64,000 nucleotides of DNA. It comes from CAYZJR01 sp964503045 (lineage in GTDB: Bacteria > Cyanobacteriota > Vampirovibrionia > Obscuribacterales > Obscuribacteraceae). The DNA is taken from the NCBI GenBank assembly GCA_964503045.1, contig CAZCZI010000002.1:121476-185475 (forward strand), written 5' to 3'. Made by a program: the position numbers and the translations under genes. The notes beneath the pieces are model-generated. The model saw nothing but the letters and a program-made list of their open reading frames with translations, made no database searches and was not told where the DNA came from. The stretch's first letter is position 1, and each line of letters begins with the position of its first letter. This document shows, piece by piece, positions 44,827 to 53,825 of the stretch.

Positions 44827-45213
44827 ATGAAGAAAATCGCCGCATCAATTCTTTGCGCACTTACTATCGGCAGTTATTCGTTTGCTCCGGCCCAAGCGGC
44901 AGATGGTGATACGCTCAAGAAAGTTGGCATGTTTCCCGTCACTATTGTCGCCTTCACAGCCGGTGTCGTGTTCGGAACTCCAATTGCAGTAGTCCGCAAA
45001 TCGTTTGGCAACACCAAAGAGACCATCGACAAAGTCGCAGGCTCTGACGGACATCCAGTGAAGAAGTTGGCCGCCAGCATCATTGCATTGCCGGTTGGTG
45101 TTTTCACCGGGACTGCAGAAGGTCTCTGGTTGGGACCAGCGAACAGCTTGGCCTACGACGGCGACAACCCGTTTGGCAAAGAAAGATTCAGCCTCGGCGA
45201 TCTCGATAAGTAA
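44827..45213 (+). CDS. Small secreted protein of unknown function
   Basis: A 128-residue protein with a clear signal peptide ending at AQAAD. AGGA eight nt upstream of ATG 44827 supports the start. The mature part has two hydrophobic glycine-rich stretches (VTIVAFTAGVVFGTPIAVV and LAASIIALPVGVFTGTAEGL), which may be membrane hairpins. No family is recognised. It follows the POT transporter after 65 bp and may share its transcript. Confidence 0.72.
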   Translation: MKKIAASILCALTIGSYSFAPAQAADGDTLKKVGMFPVTIVAFTAGVVFGTPIAVVRKSFGNTKETIDKVAGSDGHPVKKLAASIIALPVGVFTGTAEGLWLGPANSLAYDGDNPFGKERFSLGDLDK

Positions 45214-45231
45214 ATCTATCTAGTTTCTGGC

Positions 45232-45669
45232 TTAGCCGTGTGTGCCTGGATTGGCTTTGCGTTTGGGCTGCATTTGTTCAGGTGTCTTGATCTCGCGCCC
45301 GCAGTTGCTGCACCTGGGATAGTCTCCTTCCCATGTTCCGCCTGGGTGTACGCAGCCATTGAGGTCGCACTTCGATGGCCCTCTGCTGCGGCTGTCGAAG
45401 TCAAAAGTGAAGATTGAAAGAAAGCGCTGCAGAGTTGATGCAATCGAACGCATGAGACCAACGAAGGGGCTCGACTCCTTCTTTGTAGTCACCTTCATCG
45501 CCTTGATTTCGTGGTGAGTGATTCTGGCGATTTTGGTTTGAGAGGCACGCGGATCTTGGCGGCGCTGCTGCTGCTGAACAAGATTGACTAGCGGATTTGG
45601 ATCATCAACTGGCGGCTGATAATCATCATCTGGGTTATTTGGCTTGGTGCCAGGGTTTTCGGGAGACAT
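45232..45669 (-). CDS. Small zinc-ribbon-like protein
   Basis: About 145 residues from ATG 45669 (the frame extends to TTG 45678). The N-terminal half is hydrophilic, Pro/Asp/Gln-rich and probably disordered. The C-terminal part contains four cysteines and a histidine in a zinc-ribbon spacing (CDLNGCVHPGGTWEGDYPRC then CGRE). A short hydrophobic segment precedes it (VGLMRSIASTLQRFLSIF). No family is recognised; it could be a regulatory or RNA-binding adaptor. Confidence 0.6.
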   Translation of the reverse strand: MSPENPGTKPNNPDDDYQPPVDDPNPLVNLVQQQQRRQDPRASQTKIARITHHEIKAMKVTTKKESSPFVGLMRSIASTLQRFLSIFTFDFDSRSRGPSKCDLNGCVHPGGTWEGDYPRCSNCGREIKTPEQMQPKRKANPGTHG

Positions 45670-45796
45670 AAATCTCAACTCTCGTGAAGCTCACTTATGA
45701 TCCTTACCCATGAGGCGGGGTTTTGTAACTTCACCGGCACCCTCAAATTGTCTGGGAAGTCCACTGGCACGACAAAATGAGCTCTTGGTTGCCTTT

Positions 45797-47755
45797 CTAT
45801 TTCGACTTGCCGGCTGTTCCGTTTATCTGGTTGCACAACGCCGTGCACCGCTTTCGCGCACTCTTCGACTTGTCTTTCTTGCCTACTTTTTCGTAGTAGT
45901 GCGCTTGCATGTCCAGAATCTCGACCAGTTCAGGAGAGTGCGGGTCTAGGAGGCTTTCGGCCTTTTCGAGATCAGTGACTCCTTGTGCGTACTGCCCTTT
46001 CTTGTAGCTTGCGTCTGCATGCTGTTTGAGTGCGTATGTGTTATTGGGGTTGAGTTTCAAGACCTTGTTGATGTCTTTCAATGCCAGCTCAATATCGGTC
46101 GCTTGAGGGTTGTATTGATTCAAAGACAGGTACGCATGAGCCCGTTCGCCCAATCCCCACTCTGACTCAGGCTCGAGCTCCAGCTGTTTGGTGTAATCGG
46201 CAATTGCTTTCTTGTAGTCTTCCAAACCTTCATATACTAAGCCTCTTGAGGCATACCATTCGGCGTTCTTGGGTTCGAGCTCAATTGCTTTTGAGAACTG
46301 TTTGGCGGCTTCCGCGTACTTTTGCTTTATGTCAAACAAGTGCCCGAGCACCCCGTATGCCAGCGCGCACTTCGGGTCTATCGAGAGTGCTTGTTTTGCA
46401 TCCTTTTCAATTTCATCCATTTTAATTGGATAGTTTCCGCAACGAACAATCGCGCGAACAGCCATTATTTCAGCGTCGTCAGGTTTTCTTCGCAGCCAGG
46501 CGTTGCAGTCCCTTTCATCAACCAGGCTGCTTCCGCCGCCGGTGCGCCACGATGCTACTTGCCTGCGAGCCCAGTCAATTCCAGAGTTTGCTGCCTCCGG
46601 TCTCACACCGTCGACTACATTTGGCGGTGATACCAGCTTTGGTGTCTTCTTCGACAACGAATGATCGTTCGTATTGACTGCGACATCGGCCTTACCTTGG
46701 TAAAACGAGTTTGCGTAATTGAAGATAGGAGGAATTACAAACTTGCCGGTTTTGTCGATGTAACCAAAACGAACTATGTCGTTATTCGAGTTTGGATCTT
46801 TCTGAGCCAAAAACACTCCAACGCAGGCAAGACCATCACGGAAGCTTTCTGCTCTAGCAAATTGCGGTTTGATCGCCCAGGTGCCTTTGTGATCGATGTA
46901 ACCCCACCATAGTCTTCCCGAGGTTCCAACAGAACATCTCTCACCGTTATAGTCGCTCAGGCGAATCGCCGCGGCAGCCAGACCTTCTTTGAACGATCGA
47001 GCATCGTCAAATGATTCATTGGGAATGACAAAATTGTTTGCCTTGTCGACAAAACCCCACGACGATTCAGAAATCGATTTCGCTAAAGACAGCCCCTCCG
47101 AGTATGGGAGTTTACTTAAGTTACCGTCGACGATGCTATGTTCATTTCCAAATTGACTGCCGTCGTGATACTCGTACAGCTGTGGATCTCCATTCAACCC
47201 TTGTTTGTTTGAAAGAAAGTCTGAACTGTCGGCGTGGTGCGATGATTGAGTCTCGTTCGGCTGCACCACGAAGTTGCCTTTGGTGTCTATTACCCCCCAA
47301 GCAATCTTTTCTTGCATGAAGTTTTGCCAGCCCATTGCTACAGGAACTATGATTAAAGCTTCGACGATAACTAACAGTAATGCTCCAAAGAAAATTGTTT
47401 GGCGGGCTTTGGTTTCTATACTTGAGCGAAACAATCGAATGAACATTGCTATCTGAAAGGCAGTGAGTCCATACAAACCGGCGGCAGCGAAAGAAAAAAG
47501 TGTAGTCAGAAAACCCATGGCGTTGCCTCCGCCTATGGCGACCCAGACACTACAGAACAGGCCCAGCCATATGGTGGAAGGAACGACGACTACTGTCAGA
47601 AAGGAGTGAGCGATCGCAAAGAGGGTGATGAATAACAGCCGGTTGCCTGTAAACGTGATCCAACCGAAACGGGGCATTAGTAGCCCGAAAACCAAGGCCA
47701 CCGTAACAAACGGTATAACGAAAAGAGCAAGGCCTAGTTGATACCAGATGTCCAA
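45797..47755 (-). CDS. Membrane protein with WG repeats and TPRs, downstream of dnaK
   Basis: A 652-residue protein. About four membrane helices occupy residues 5-145. They are followed by WG (KWG) repeats such as WGVIDTKGNFVVQP, WGFVDKANNFVIP, WGYIDHKGTWAIKPQF and FGYIDKTGKFVIPP, then by TPRs from about residue 440 (FDIKQKYAEAAKQFSKAIEL, YEGLEDYKKAIADYTKQLEL). WG repeats form beta structures that bind proteins. The start is TTG 47755, only 9 bp after the dnaK stop with no clear ribosome site, so translation may be coupled to dnaK. Confidence 0.82.
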   Translation of the reverse strand: MDIWYQLGLALFVIPFVTVALVFGLLMPRFGWITFTGNRLLFITLFAIAHSFLTVVVVPSTIWLGLFCSVWVAIGGGNAMGFLTTLFSFAAAGLYGLTAFQIAMFIRLFRSSIETKARQTIFFGALLLVIVEALIIVPVAMGWQNFMQEKIAWGVIDTKGNFVVQPNETQSSHHADSSDFLSNKQGLNGDPQLYEYHDGSQFGNEHSIVDGNLSKLPYSEGLSLAKSISESSWGFVDKANNFVIPNESFDDARSFKEGLAAAAIRLSDYNGERCSVGTSGRLWWGYIDHKGTWAIKPQFARAESFRDGLACVGVFLAQKDPNSNNDIVRFGYIDKTGKFVIPPIFNYANSFYQGKADVAVNTNDHSLSKKTPKLVSPPNVVDGVRPEAANSGIDWARRQVASWRTGGGSSLVDERDCNAWLRRKPDDAEIMAVRAIVRCGNYPIKMDEIEKDAKQALSIDPKCALAYGVLGHLFDIKQKYAEAAKQFSKAIELEPKNAEWYASRGLVYEGLEDYKKAIADYTKQLELEPESEWGLGERAHAYLSLNQYNPQATDIELALKDINKVLKLNPNNTYALKQHADASYKKGQYAQGVTDLEKAESLLDPHSPELVEILDMQAHYYEKVGKKDKSKSARKRCTALCNQINGTAGKSK

Positions 47756-47764
47756 TGCCGAATA

Positions 47765-49663
47765 TTATGATTCGATGTCGGAAGCTTCGGCCTCAGCATC
47801 GACATCAGCATCTGAACCTCCGGAAGATCCGTCCGTTGTGGCATGCGCCGCCGCTTTCTCTCTTGCTCGACTTGCTTCTTGTCCGAGAACAACCATTTCG
47901 CCGCGCATTTCGTTCATCAAGTCTTTCATCTTCTGAACGTCTTGGCTGCCGCCGCTCTCTTCGCGAATTCTCTGAATCAAGAGGTTGATTCTTTCTTTAA
48001 TACCTTCTGAAAGGTCGTTTTCCAACTCTTTCATCTGGCGCTCGGCTTGGTAGCACAGGTTTTCGGCTTCGTTGCGCACTTCCGCTTTTTCTTTGCGGTT
48101 TTTGTCTTCAGCAGAGTGTTCGTCCGCTTCTTTGACCATGCGATCGATGTCTTCTTTGTTCAGGTTCGTGCTGGCCGTGATCGTAATCTTCGTTTCTTTG
48201 CCGGTTGATTCGTCTTTGGCTTTAACGTTTAGAATGCCGTTTGCGTCGATGTCAAAGGACACCTCTACGCGCGGCACTCCTCTGGGTGCAGGTGGAATTC
48301 CATCCAGTCTGAAGTTGCCGAGTTTTTTGTTGTCGCGGGCAATCGGTCTTTCGCCTTGGAAGATGTAGATGTCTACGGCTGTTTGATTGTCTTCAGCAGT
48401 CGAGAAGATTTGAGATTTGTGACAGGGAATCGTTGAGTTGCGTTCTGCCAACTTGGTGAACACACCGCCCATGGTTTCAATCCCGAGTGATAGCGGAGTT
48501 ACGTCAACCAGCACGACATCGGTTACTTCACCACCCAAGACACCAGCTTGAATTGCTGCGCCGACTGCCACTACTTCATCCGGGTTTACGCTTTGATTTG
48601 GTTCTTTCCCGCCTGTGAGGCTCTTTACCAGATCTTTGACGGCTGGAATTCTGGTGCTTCCCCCGACCAATACCACTTCATCAATGTCCGAGTATGTCAG
48701 TTTGGCATCTTGCAGTGCTTGCTCGACCGGCTTGCGGCAACGTTCGACGAGATGTCTCGTCAAGTCGTCGAACTTGGCTCTAGTCAGTTGCATTTCCAAA
48801 TGTTTCGGGCCGGTTTCATTGGCTGTAATGAAGGGCAAGGAGATGGTTGTTTCCGTCACTGATGAAAGTTCCACCTTGCCTTTTTCTGCTGCTTCAGTCA
48901 AACGCTGCAGTGCTTGGGGATCTTTGCGAAGGTCGATGCCTTCTGCCTTTTGAAACTCAGATGCGATGTGATTTACCAAGCAGTGATCGAAGTCATCGCC
49001 GCCTAAGTGAGTGTCGCCGGAAGTAGCGCGCACTTCGAACACGCCGTCGCCGACTTCCAAAATTGAGACGTCAAATGTGCCGCCGCCAAGATCGAATACC
49101 AAAATGGTCTCGTCTTTCTTTTTATCGATGCCATATGCCAATGCTGCCGCCGTGGGCTCGTTGATGATGCGCAACACGTCGAGTCCGGCGATGGTTCCGG
49201 CGTTTTTGGTGGATTGGCGTTGTGAGTCGTTGAAGTATGCAGGAACGGTGATGACTGCGCTTGCAACCTTTTCACCCAGATACTTTTCGGCGTCTTCTTT
49301 CAGTTTGCGAAGGATCACCGCGGAAATCTCCTCAGGGGTGTATTCCTTGTCCTGAATCATGACTTTGCATCCGCCGTCAGGACCTTCTTTGACCTTGTAG
49401 GAGACGATGCCGCGTTCGGCTTCGACTTCGTTGAAGCGGCGGCCGATGAAGCGTTTGATGGAGTAGATGGTGTTTTGCGGGTTAACGACAGCCTGGCGCT
49501 TGGCCAAAAGACCGCAGAGTCTTTCGCCTGCCTTGTTGAAGGCTACGACGGACGGCGTTGTTCTTGCACCCTCCGCGTTGGGAATGACCGACGGGCGTCC
49601 GCCTTCCATCACTGCGACCACGGAATTGGTAGTGCCGAGGTCTATGCCTACTGTCTTTGCCAT
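47765..49663 (-). CDS. dnaK: Chaperone protein DnaK (Hsp70)
   Basis: A 632-residue Hsp70 with the standard motifs: GIDLGTTNSVVAVMEGG at the N-terminus, NEPTAAALAYG, VFDLGGGTFDVSILEVGDG and VGGSTRIPAV in the nucleotide domain, the hydrophobic linker VLLVDVTPLSLGIE-like region (VVLVDVTPLSLGIETMGG) and a substrate domain followed by the helical lid. It binds unfolded peptides in an ATP cycle with DnaJ and GrpE. The tail is Gly/Ser/Asp/Glu-rich and lacks the EEVD-type end. ATG 49663 has GGAG eight nt upstream. No grpE or dnaJ is adjacent; a WG/TPR gene follows after 9 bp. Confidence 0.97.
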   Translation of the reverse strand: MAKTVGIDLGTTNSVVAVMEGGRPSVIPNAEGARTTPSVVAFNKAGERLCGLLAKRQAVVNPQNTIYSIKRFIGRRFNEVEAERGIVSYKVKEGPDGGCKVMIQDKEYTPEEISAVILRKLKEDAEKYLGEKVASAVITVPAYFNDSQRQSTKNAGTIAGLDVLRIINEPTAAALAYGIDKKKDETILVFDLGGGTFDVSILEVGDGVFEVRATSGDTHLGGDDFDHCLVNHIASEFQKAEGIDLRKDPQALQRLTEAAEKGKVELSSVTETTISLPFITANETGPKHLEMQLTRAKFDDLTRHLVERCRKPVEQALQDAKLTYSDIDEVVLVGGSTRIPAVKDLVKSLTGGKEPNQSVNPDEVVAVGAAIQAGVLGGEVTDVVLVDVTPLSLGIETMGGVFTKLAERNSTIPCHKSQIFSTAEDNQTAVDIYIFQGERPIARDNKKLGNFRLDGIPPAPRGVPRVEVSFDIDANGILNVKAKDESTGKETKITITASTNLNKEDIDRMVKEADEHSAEDKNRKEKAEVRNEAENLCYQAERQMKELENDLSEGIKERINLLIQRIREESGGSQDVQKMKDLMNEMRGEMVVLGQEASRAREKAAAHATTDGSSGGSDADVDAEAEASDIES

Positions 49664-49977
49664 TGATTAAACTCCAATCTCCAGAACTTAAAAGGTTCCC
49701 CCCAAAAAACAAGAGAGATCCTATAGTAAGTACGGTGCATTGTATCAAAGCAGGCTGCAAAGATATTTTGGCGCTGGAGCCGGTTTCAAGAAGTTTTGCG
49801 AACCCATCAATAGCCAATTTTTCAGGGGTGCGGGGCTTCCGGCTAATTTTTCGAATACGCTGGTGAAGGGTTTATGAGGCGTGCGCATGCACGATAATCT
49901 TAAGATTGTGGTTCGGAAGCAGCAAAATATTTAGTCGACCTCGATTTCAACAGTAATTTTCTCAGTTTTGGAAGCGG
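49664..49977. other. Divergent intergenic region between dnaK and the TPR-caspase gene
   Basis: About 310 bp carrying the dnaK promoter (49720-49748). No gene is seen. The rightward promoter for the TPR-caspase gene should lie nearer 49900; no clear hexamers stand out. Confidence 0.45.
49720..49748 (-). promoter_or_regulatory. Probable sigma-70-type promoter of dnaK
   Basis: On the minus strand TTGATA is followed by a 17-bp spacer and TATAGG, placing transcription start near 49713, about 50 bp before the ATG. No CIRCE operator (TTAGCACTC-N9-GAGTGCTAA) is visible. Confidence 0.5.
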
Positions 49978-52680
49978 ATGAAAATAAAGAAGAAAACAGT
50001 CTTTAGCCTGATGATAGGCGGAATGCTCAGCATTACGTGTAATGTGGGGCAATGCAATTTGGCGTTTGCCCAAGAATCTCTTTGGAAGACTCTTTACGAG
50101 TCAGGATGCAAAGCCCTCGACGGCAATCAACTGAAAGAAGCCGAGAAGCAGCTTGATGCGGCCGTGCATGAAGCGGAATCTGAGTCGGGTTCTGAAAAGC
50201 TGATGGTGACACTGAGGAAATTGGCGAGAGTCTACCAGCAGCAAGGGCGGCAAGATTGTGCTGCCAACATGCTTAAACGCTTGGTTGAATTGCACGAAAA
50301 GACGCCCACCGAAAAGGTTGTCGAGTTTGGTACGGCAATGAACGAACTGGCGCTTGCTTACATGCGTCAGGGCAAGTTTGACGATGCTGAAGCGCTTTAC
50401 AAGAAGGACATGGAGTATCTGGGTGGTAAGCTCGGTGAAGACAGCCCGCACTACGCCGACTTGGTAGAAAGCTATGCGATTTTCCAGCTTCAAAGAGGTC
50501 GGTTGACTGATAGCGAGTCTTTGATGAAGAAGGCTCTGGCGATTCATGAGAGACAGTCGAAACCCGACGAATTGAAGATTGCAGTAACTCTGGAAGCACT
50601 GGCTCGTATCTATAGTGTGGCCGGCCGCAGTCAAACGGCATTGCCACTGCTTCAACGCGCGCTGAAGATTGAGCAGACAGCGCATGGTGCAGAACATGCA
50701 GAAGTCGCTAGCGTGCTTGCTCAACTTGGAAAAGTCTATGAAGAGCTCGATCAGCGTCGAGAGGCGGCTGAACACATGCAAAAGGCGCTGCAAATGCGCG
50801 AGCGTTTGTTGGATAAAAACAATCCTGAAATTGCAGAATCATTGACCGACTTGGCCAATCTTTTCTCGGACAACGGAGCTTTTAGAAAGGCAACTCCGCT
50901 TTTGCAAAGGGCATCGGAAATTATCGAACGCGCAACTTCTTCCAAGTCGCCGAGGTTTGCCGAGTCGCTTAGAAATCTTGCCACCAACGCAACCGAGTTG
51001 AACAACTATGCGAAAGCGGAACCCCTTCTTAAAAGAGCGCTTTCGATAGATGAAGCTCCGGGTGGCAACCCGGCAGATACAGCCCGAGATCTAGCATCGT
51101 TGGCGGCGCTTTACGTGTCGCAAGGGAAATACACTGAAGCCCAACCGCTGTACAAGCGCGCTCTCGAAATTGTGGAGAAGAGCTCCGGTGCAGATCATCC
51201 TGATGTGGCTTCTTGTCTCAACAATGAGGCATGGTTGTATTCCAACCAAAGTAAGTTTGCTGAATCGCGCGCCTTAGTAGAAAAAGGGCTGCAGATGAGG
51301 GAAAAGGCGTTTGGACCAAAGCATCCTGCGGTCGCTCGCAGCTTAGTCAACTTGTCGCTTATCTTGAGGGAACAAGGAAAACTGGACGAGTCAGAAACAG
51401 TTTTGAAGCGGGCCATGGATATTCAGGAAGACTCATTGGGAGCCGATCACGACGAGACGATCAACTCGGTCAAGTCGCTGGGCGATCTGTATTGGCAGAT
51501 GAAACGATTCAGCGATGCCGAAACAATGTTCAAGCGACTTCTTACTGTGGATGAAACGGTGGAAGGCAAAGACAGCGCTGCTGTAGCTGATGACCTCGAT
51601 ATGTTGGCGAAAACTCTGGTTGCGCAAAAGCGAAGCGATGAAGCAACCGAATTTAGAAAGCGCGCAGCCGAGATCAAGGATAAGCTACCAGGGGCGGTGC
51701 CTGACGGTGATGATGATTCGTCTACGCACGGCTTGTACATAAAGAGTCTCAGGCAGACAATCAACTTCTCGCGCCCAGTGCGAGACAAGTGGGCTCTGGT
51801 CATTGGAATAAGCAGTTTCCGAGACCCATCGATCAATCTCAAGTATGCTGCAAAAGATGCTATCGACTTTCGTAACTATTTGGTTTCCGAAGCCAACTTC
51901 AAAGCCGATCACGTCAAGCTGCTCACCGACAAGGCGGCGACACGTGAGGGAATTGTTTCGGCATTAGGTGAAGGTTGGCTACAGAAAGTCGCTCAAAAGG
52001 ACGACATGGTAGTTATCTATGTCTCCAGCCACGGAAGCGGGGCGAAGAAACAAGCTGCCAACAACAATTTTATCGTCGCATATGAAACCAATCCATATAA
52101 CGTGGTTCTCTCAGGAATTCCGATGCAATGGCTGACAGCCGGTGTCAATGATGTGGTGCCGTCAGATCGAGTCGTTCTCATTCTCGATGTCTGCCACGGG
52201 GGTGCCGTTTCTGCATTGAAGTCGGATGAAGAGCTCGAAGGCGGTTCAACGGAGAAGGACTCCAAAGGAATTTACACATCAGGATTCAAACCTCGTACGG
52301 TCTCTGTAGGCAACGGTCAAATCGTGCTTACGTCTTCGGATTCCGAACAGCTTTCTTGGGAGTCGAAAACCTATGCCAATGGTGTATTTACAAGGCAGCT
52401 AATCGAAGCTCTGCGCAGCAAAAAAGACAGAACTTCGATCGCCGATGCATTCAAACTAATGAAAGACAATGTCGAACAAGAAGTGCTTAGAGATCGTTCG
52501 CACATTCAAACGCCTCTCATGATTCGGCAAGCCTGGTCAGGACCTGACCTGGTATTAGGGGTGGTGCCGACTGCGAATTTTGCCAAACAACCGGTACCCA
52601 AGGGACCTATAAAAAAAGGAAGTATCACACAACCAGTTGCAAGTGGATCCAAATCCAGATTGGCCAGCAAAAAGCACTAA
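49978..52680 (+). CDS. Secreted TPR protein fused to a caspase-like (C14) peptidase domain
   Basis: A 900-residue protein. The signal peptide ends near LAFAQ. Residues 30-570 hold a long kinesin-light-chain-type TPR array (GRQDCAANMLKRLVELHEK, RQGKFDDAEALYKKDMEYL, HPDVASCLNNEAWLYSNQSK and others). Residues 600-860 form a caspase-like domain: KWALVIGISSFRDPSINL, catalytic His685 in YVSSHGSG and catalytic Cys739 in ILDVCHGGA, then TSSDSEQLSWE and FTRQLIEALR. Both catalytic residues are present. Such proteases cleave after basic or acidic residues; the substrate and trigger are unknown. The TPR part may bind the substrate or a regulator. A Lys-rich tail ends the protein. Confidence 0.9.
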   Translation: MKIKKKTVFSLMIGGMLSITCNVGQCNLAFAQESLWKTLYESGCKALDGNQLKEAEKQLDAAVHEAESESGSEKLMVTLRKLARVYQQQGRQDCAANMLKRLVELHEKTPTEKVVEFGTAMNELALAYMRQGKFDDAEALYKKDMEYLGGKLGEDSPHYADLVESYAIFQLQRGRLTDSESLMKKALAIHERQSKPDELKIAVTLEALARIYSVAGRSQTALPLLQRALKIEQTAHGAEHAEVASVLAQLGKVYEELDQRREAAEHMQKALQMRERLLDKNNPEIAESLTDLANLFSDNGAFRKATPLLQRASEIIERATSSKSPRFAESLRNLATNATELNNYAKAEPLLKRALSIDEAPGGNPADTARDLASLAALYVSQGKYTEAQPLYKRALEIVEKSSGADHPDVASCLNNEAWLYSNQSKFAESRALVEKGLQMREKAFGPKHPAVARSLVNLSLILREQGKLDESETVLKRAMDIQEDSLGADHDETINSVKSLGDLYWQMKRFSDAETMFKRLLTVDETVEGKDSAAVADDLDMLAKTLVAQKRSDEATEFRKRAAEIKDKLPGAVPDGDDDSSTHGLYIKSLRQTINFSRPVRDKWALVIGISSFRDPSINLKYAAKDAIDFRNYLVSEANFKADHVKLLTDKAATREGIVSALGEGWLQKVAQKDDMVVIYVSSHGSGAKKQAANNNFIVAYETNPYNVVLSGIPMQWLTAGVNDVVPSDRVVLILDVCHGGAVSALKSDEELEGGSTEKDSKGIYTSGFKPRTVSVGNGQIVLTSSDSEQLSWESKTYANGVFTRQLIEALRSKKDRTSIADAFKLMKDNVEQEVLRDRSHIQTPLMIRQAWSGPDLVLGVVPTANFAKQPVPKGPIKKGSITQPVASGSKSRLASKKH

Positions 52681-52735
52681 CTGATAAGATCTCAACTTGT
52701 GCACTGGGGTTGTGTTGTCGTAAGGAGAAACACGC

Positions 52736-53749
52736 TTGAATAACTCATTTCTAGCTTCACGCAAACCCCTACGGTTTGTCGCGCTCGCCACAATCGCTGT
52801 TGTCTTGACGACCAGCAACTCGGCGCTGGCCTGCTGGGGAAAAAAGAAGAAAACCTCAGAATCCGGAAGCACTACTGTTGCGGCCGCCGATCGCAAACCC
52901 AGAGCTAACAGCGCAGAAAAGATAGCGCTGGTATCTGGATTGCCCGATTTCCTGGTATGGAAGGCGAAGGGAACACCCAAAGGTGCCGTCCTTTGCTTGC
53001 ATGAACTGGGATTGCACAGCGGTGTTTTTGAAGACCTCGCAACAAGACTATCTGCAAAGGGGTACACAGTCTACTCAATGGATCTCCGCGGTTTTGGCGG
53101 TTGGCGTGATAAGGGCAAAGAGGGCAGAATGAGCCTGCCTCATACGCTTCAAGACATCAAAGCGGCGGCTGAAGCAATCAAGAAAACCAAGTCCGATACG
53201 CCTGTGTTCTTAATTGGAGAAGCTATGGGCGGCGCGCTTGCATTGGAAGCTGCCTCCAAGTGGCCCGATCTTATCGCCGGAACCGTCTCCTCGGCCCCAG
53301 GCGGCGAACACTTCAACACAACCCAAAACTACATGACAATAGGTACAAAGAGCATCTTTGGAGCAAACAAAGACGCCAATTACGCCGAAAGCCTGATCGA
53401 CATAGCCACACCGAAAGCCAGCTTGCAGTCTGCGTTTAAAAGCGATTCGCAAGTGCGCTTGGATCTGACTCCTAAAGAGCTCATGTCATGCCAGTTTTAT
53501 ATGTACAAAGCGCGCAGGTTCGCGCGCCAAATCAAAGCGCTGCCGGTCCTTATCGTGCAAGGCTTGAAAGACGGCGAATCAAAACCAGCCGGCTCCCAAA
53601 AGGTGTATGACAGCTTAGCGACGAAAAACAAAGAGTATGTACCGGTGAAAGAAGGGGATCACTACGCTCTTGAAGACGTGAAGGTTGACGATGATCTAGT
53701 CAATACAACCGTCAGCTGGCTTGACAAGAATTCCGGCAAAGCGTATTAA
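52736..53749 (+). CDS. Secreted alpha/beta-hydrolase-fold protein lacking the catalytic serine
   Basis: A 337-residue protein from TTG 52736, supported by AGGAG eight nt upstream. The signal region ends near NSALAC, perhaps a lipoprotein site. The fold resembles lysophospholipase/monoacylglycerol lipases: GAVLCLHELGLHSGVFEDLA, YSMDLRGFGG and a C-terminal VQGLKDGES and EGDHYALE that offer the acid and the histidine. The nucleophile elbow, normally GxSxGG, reads GEAMGG with Ala163, codon GCT. Classical hydrolysis is therefore unlikely and the protein may be a pseudoenzyme that binds lipid or peptidoglycan. It lies 55 bp after the TPR-caspase gene. Confidence 0.88.
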   Translation: MNNSFLASRKPLRFVALATIAVVLTTSNSALACWGKKKKTSESGSTTVAAADRKPRANSAEKIALVSGLPDFLVWKAKGTPKGAVLCLHELGLHSGVFEDLATRLSAKGYTVYSMDLRGFGGWRDKGKEGRMSLPHTLQDIKAAAEAIKKTKSDTPVFLIGEAMGGALALEAASKWPDLIAGTVSSAPGGEHFNTTQNYMTIGTKSIFGANKDANYAESLIDIATPKASLQSAFKSDSQVRLDLTPKELMSCQFYMYKARRFARQIKALPVLIVQGLKDGESKPAGSQKVYDSLATKNKEYVPVKEGDHYALEDVKVDDDLVNTTVSWLDKNSGKAY

Positions 53750-53825
53750 CGAAACGGACTCAGCGATATCCCAATGCATTGGCTATCGCAGGGACCGAAC
53801 CGCGCAACCGTAGCTGCAATAACCC

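Noticed and set aside
49664..49977. CIRCE operator for dnaK
   Set aside because: No TTAGCACTC/GAGTGCTAA inverted repeat is found upstream of dnaK.
50101..50793. Minus-strand open frame of 230 codons inside the TPR-caspase gene
   Set aside because: It is the shadow of the TPR repeats; the plus-strand frame has a signal peptide and catalytic motifs.
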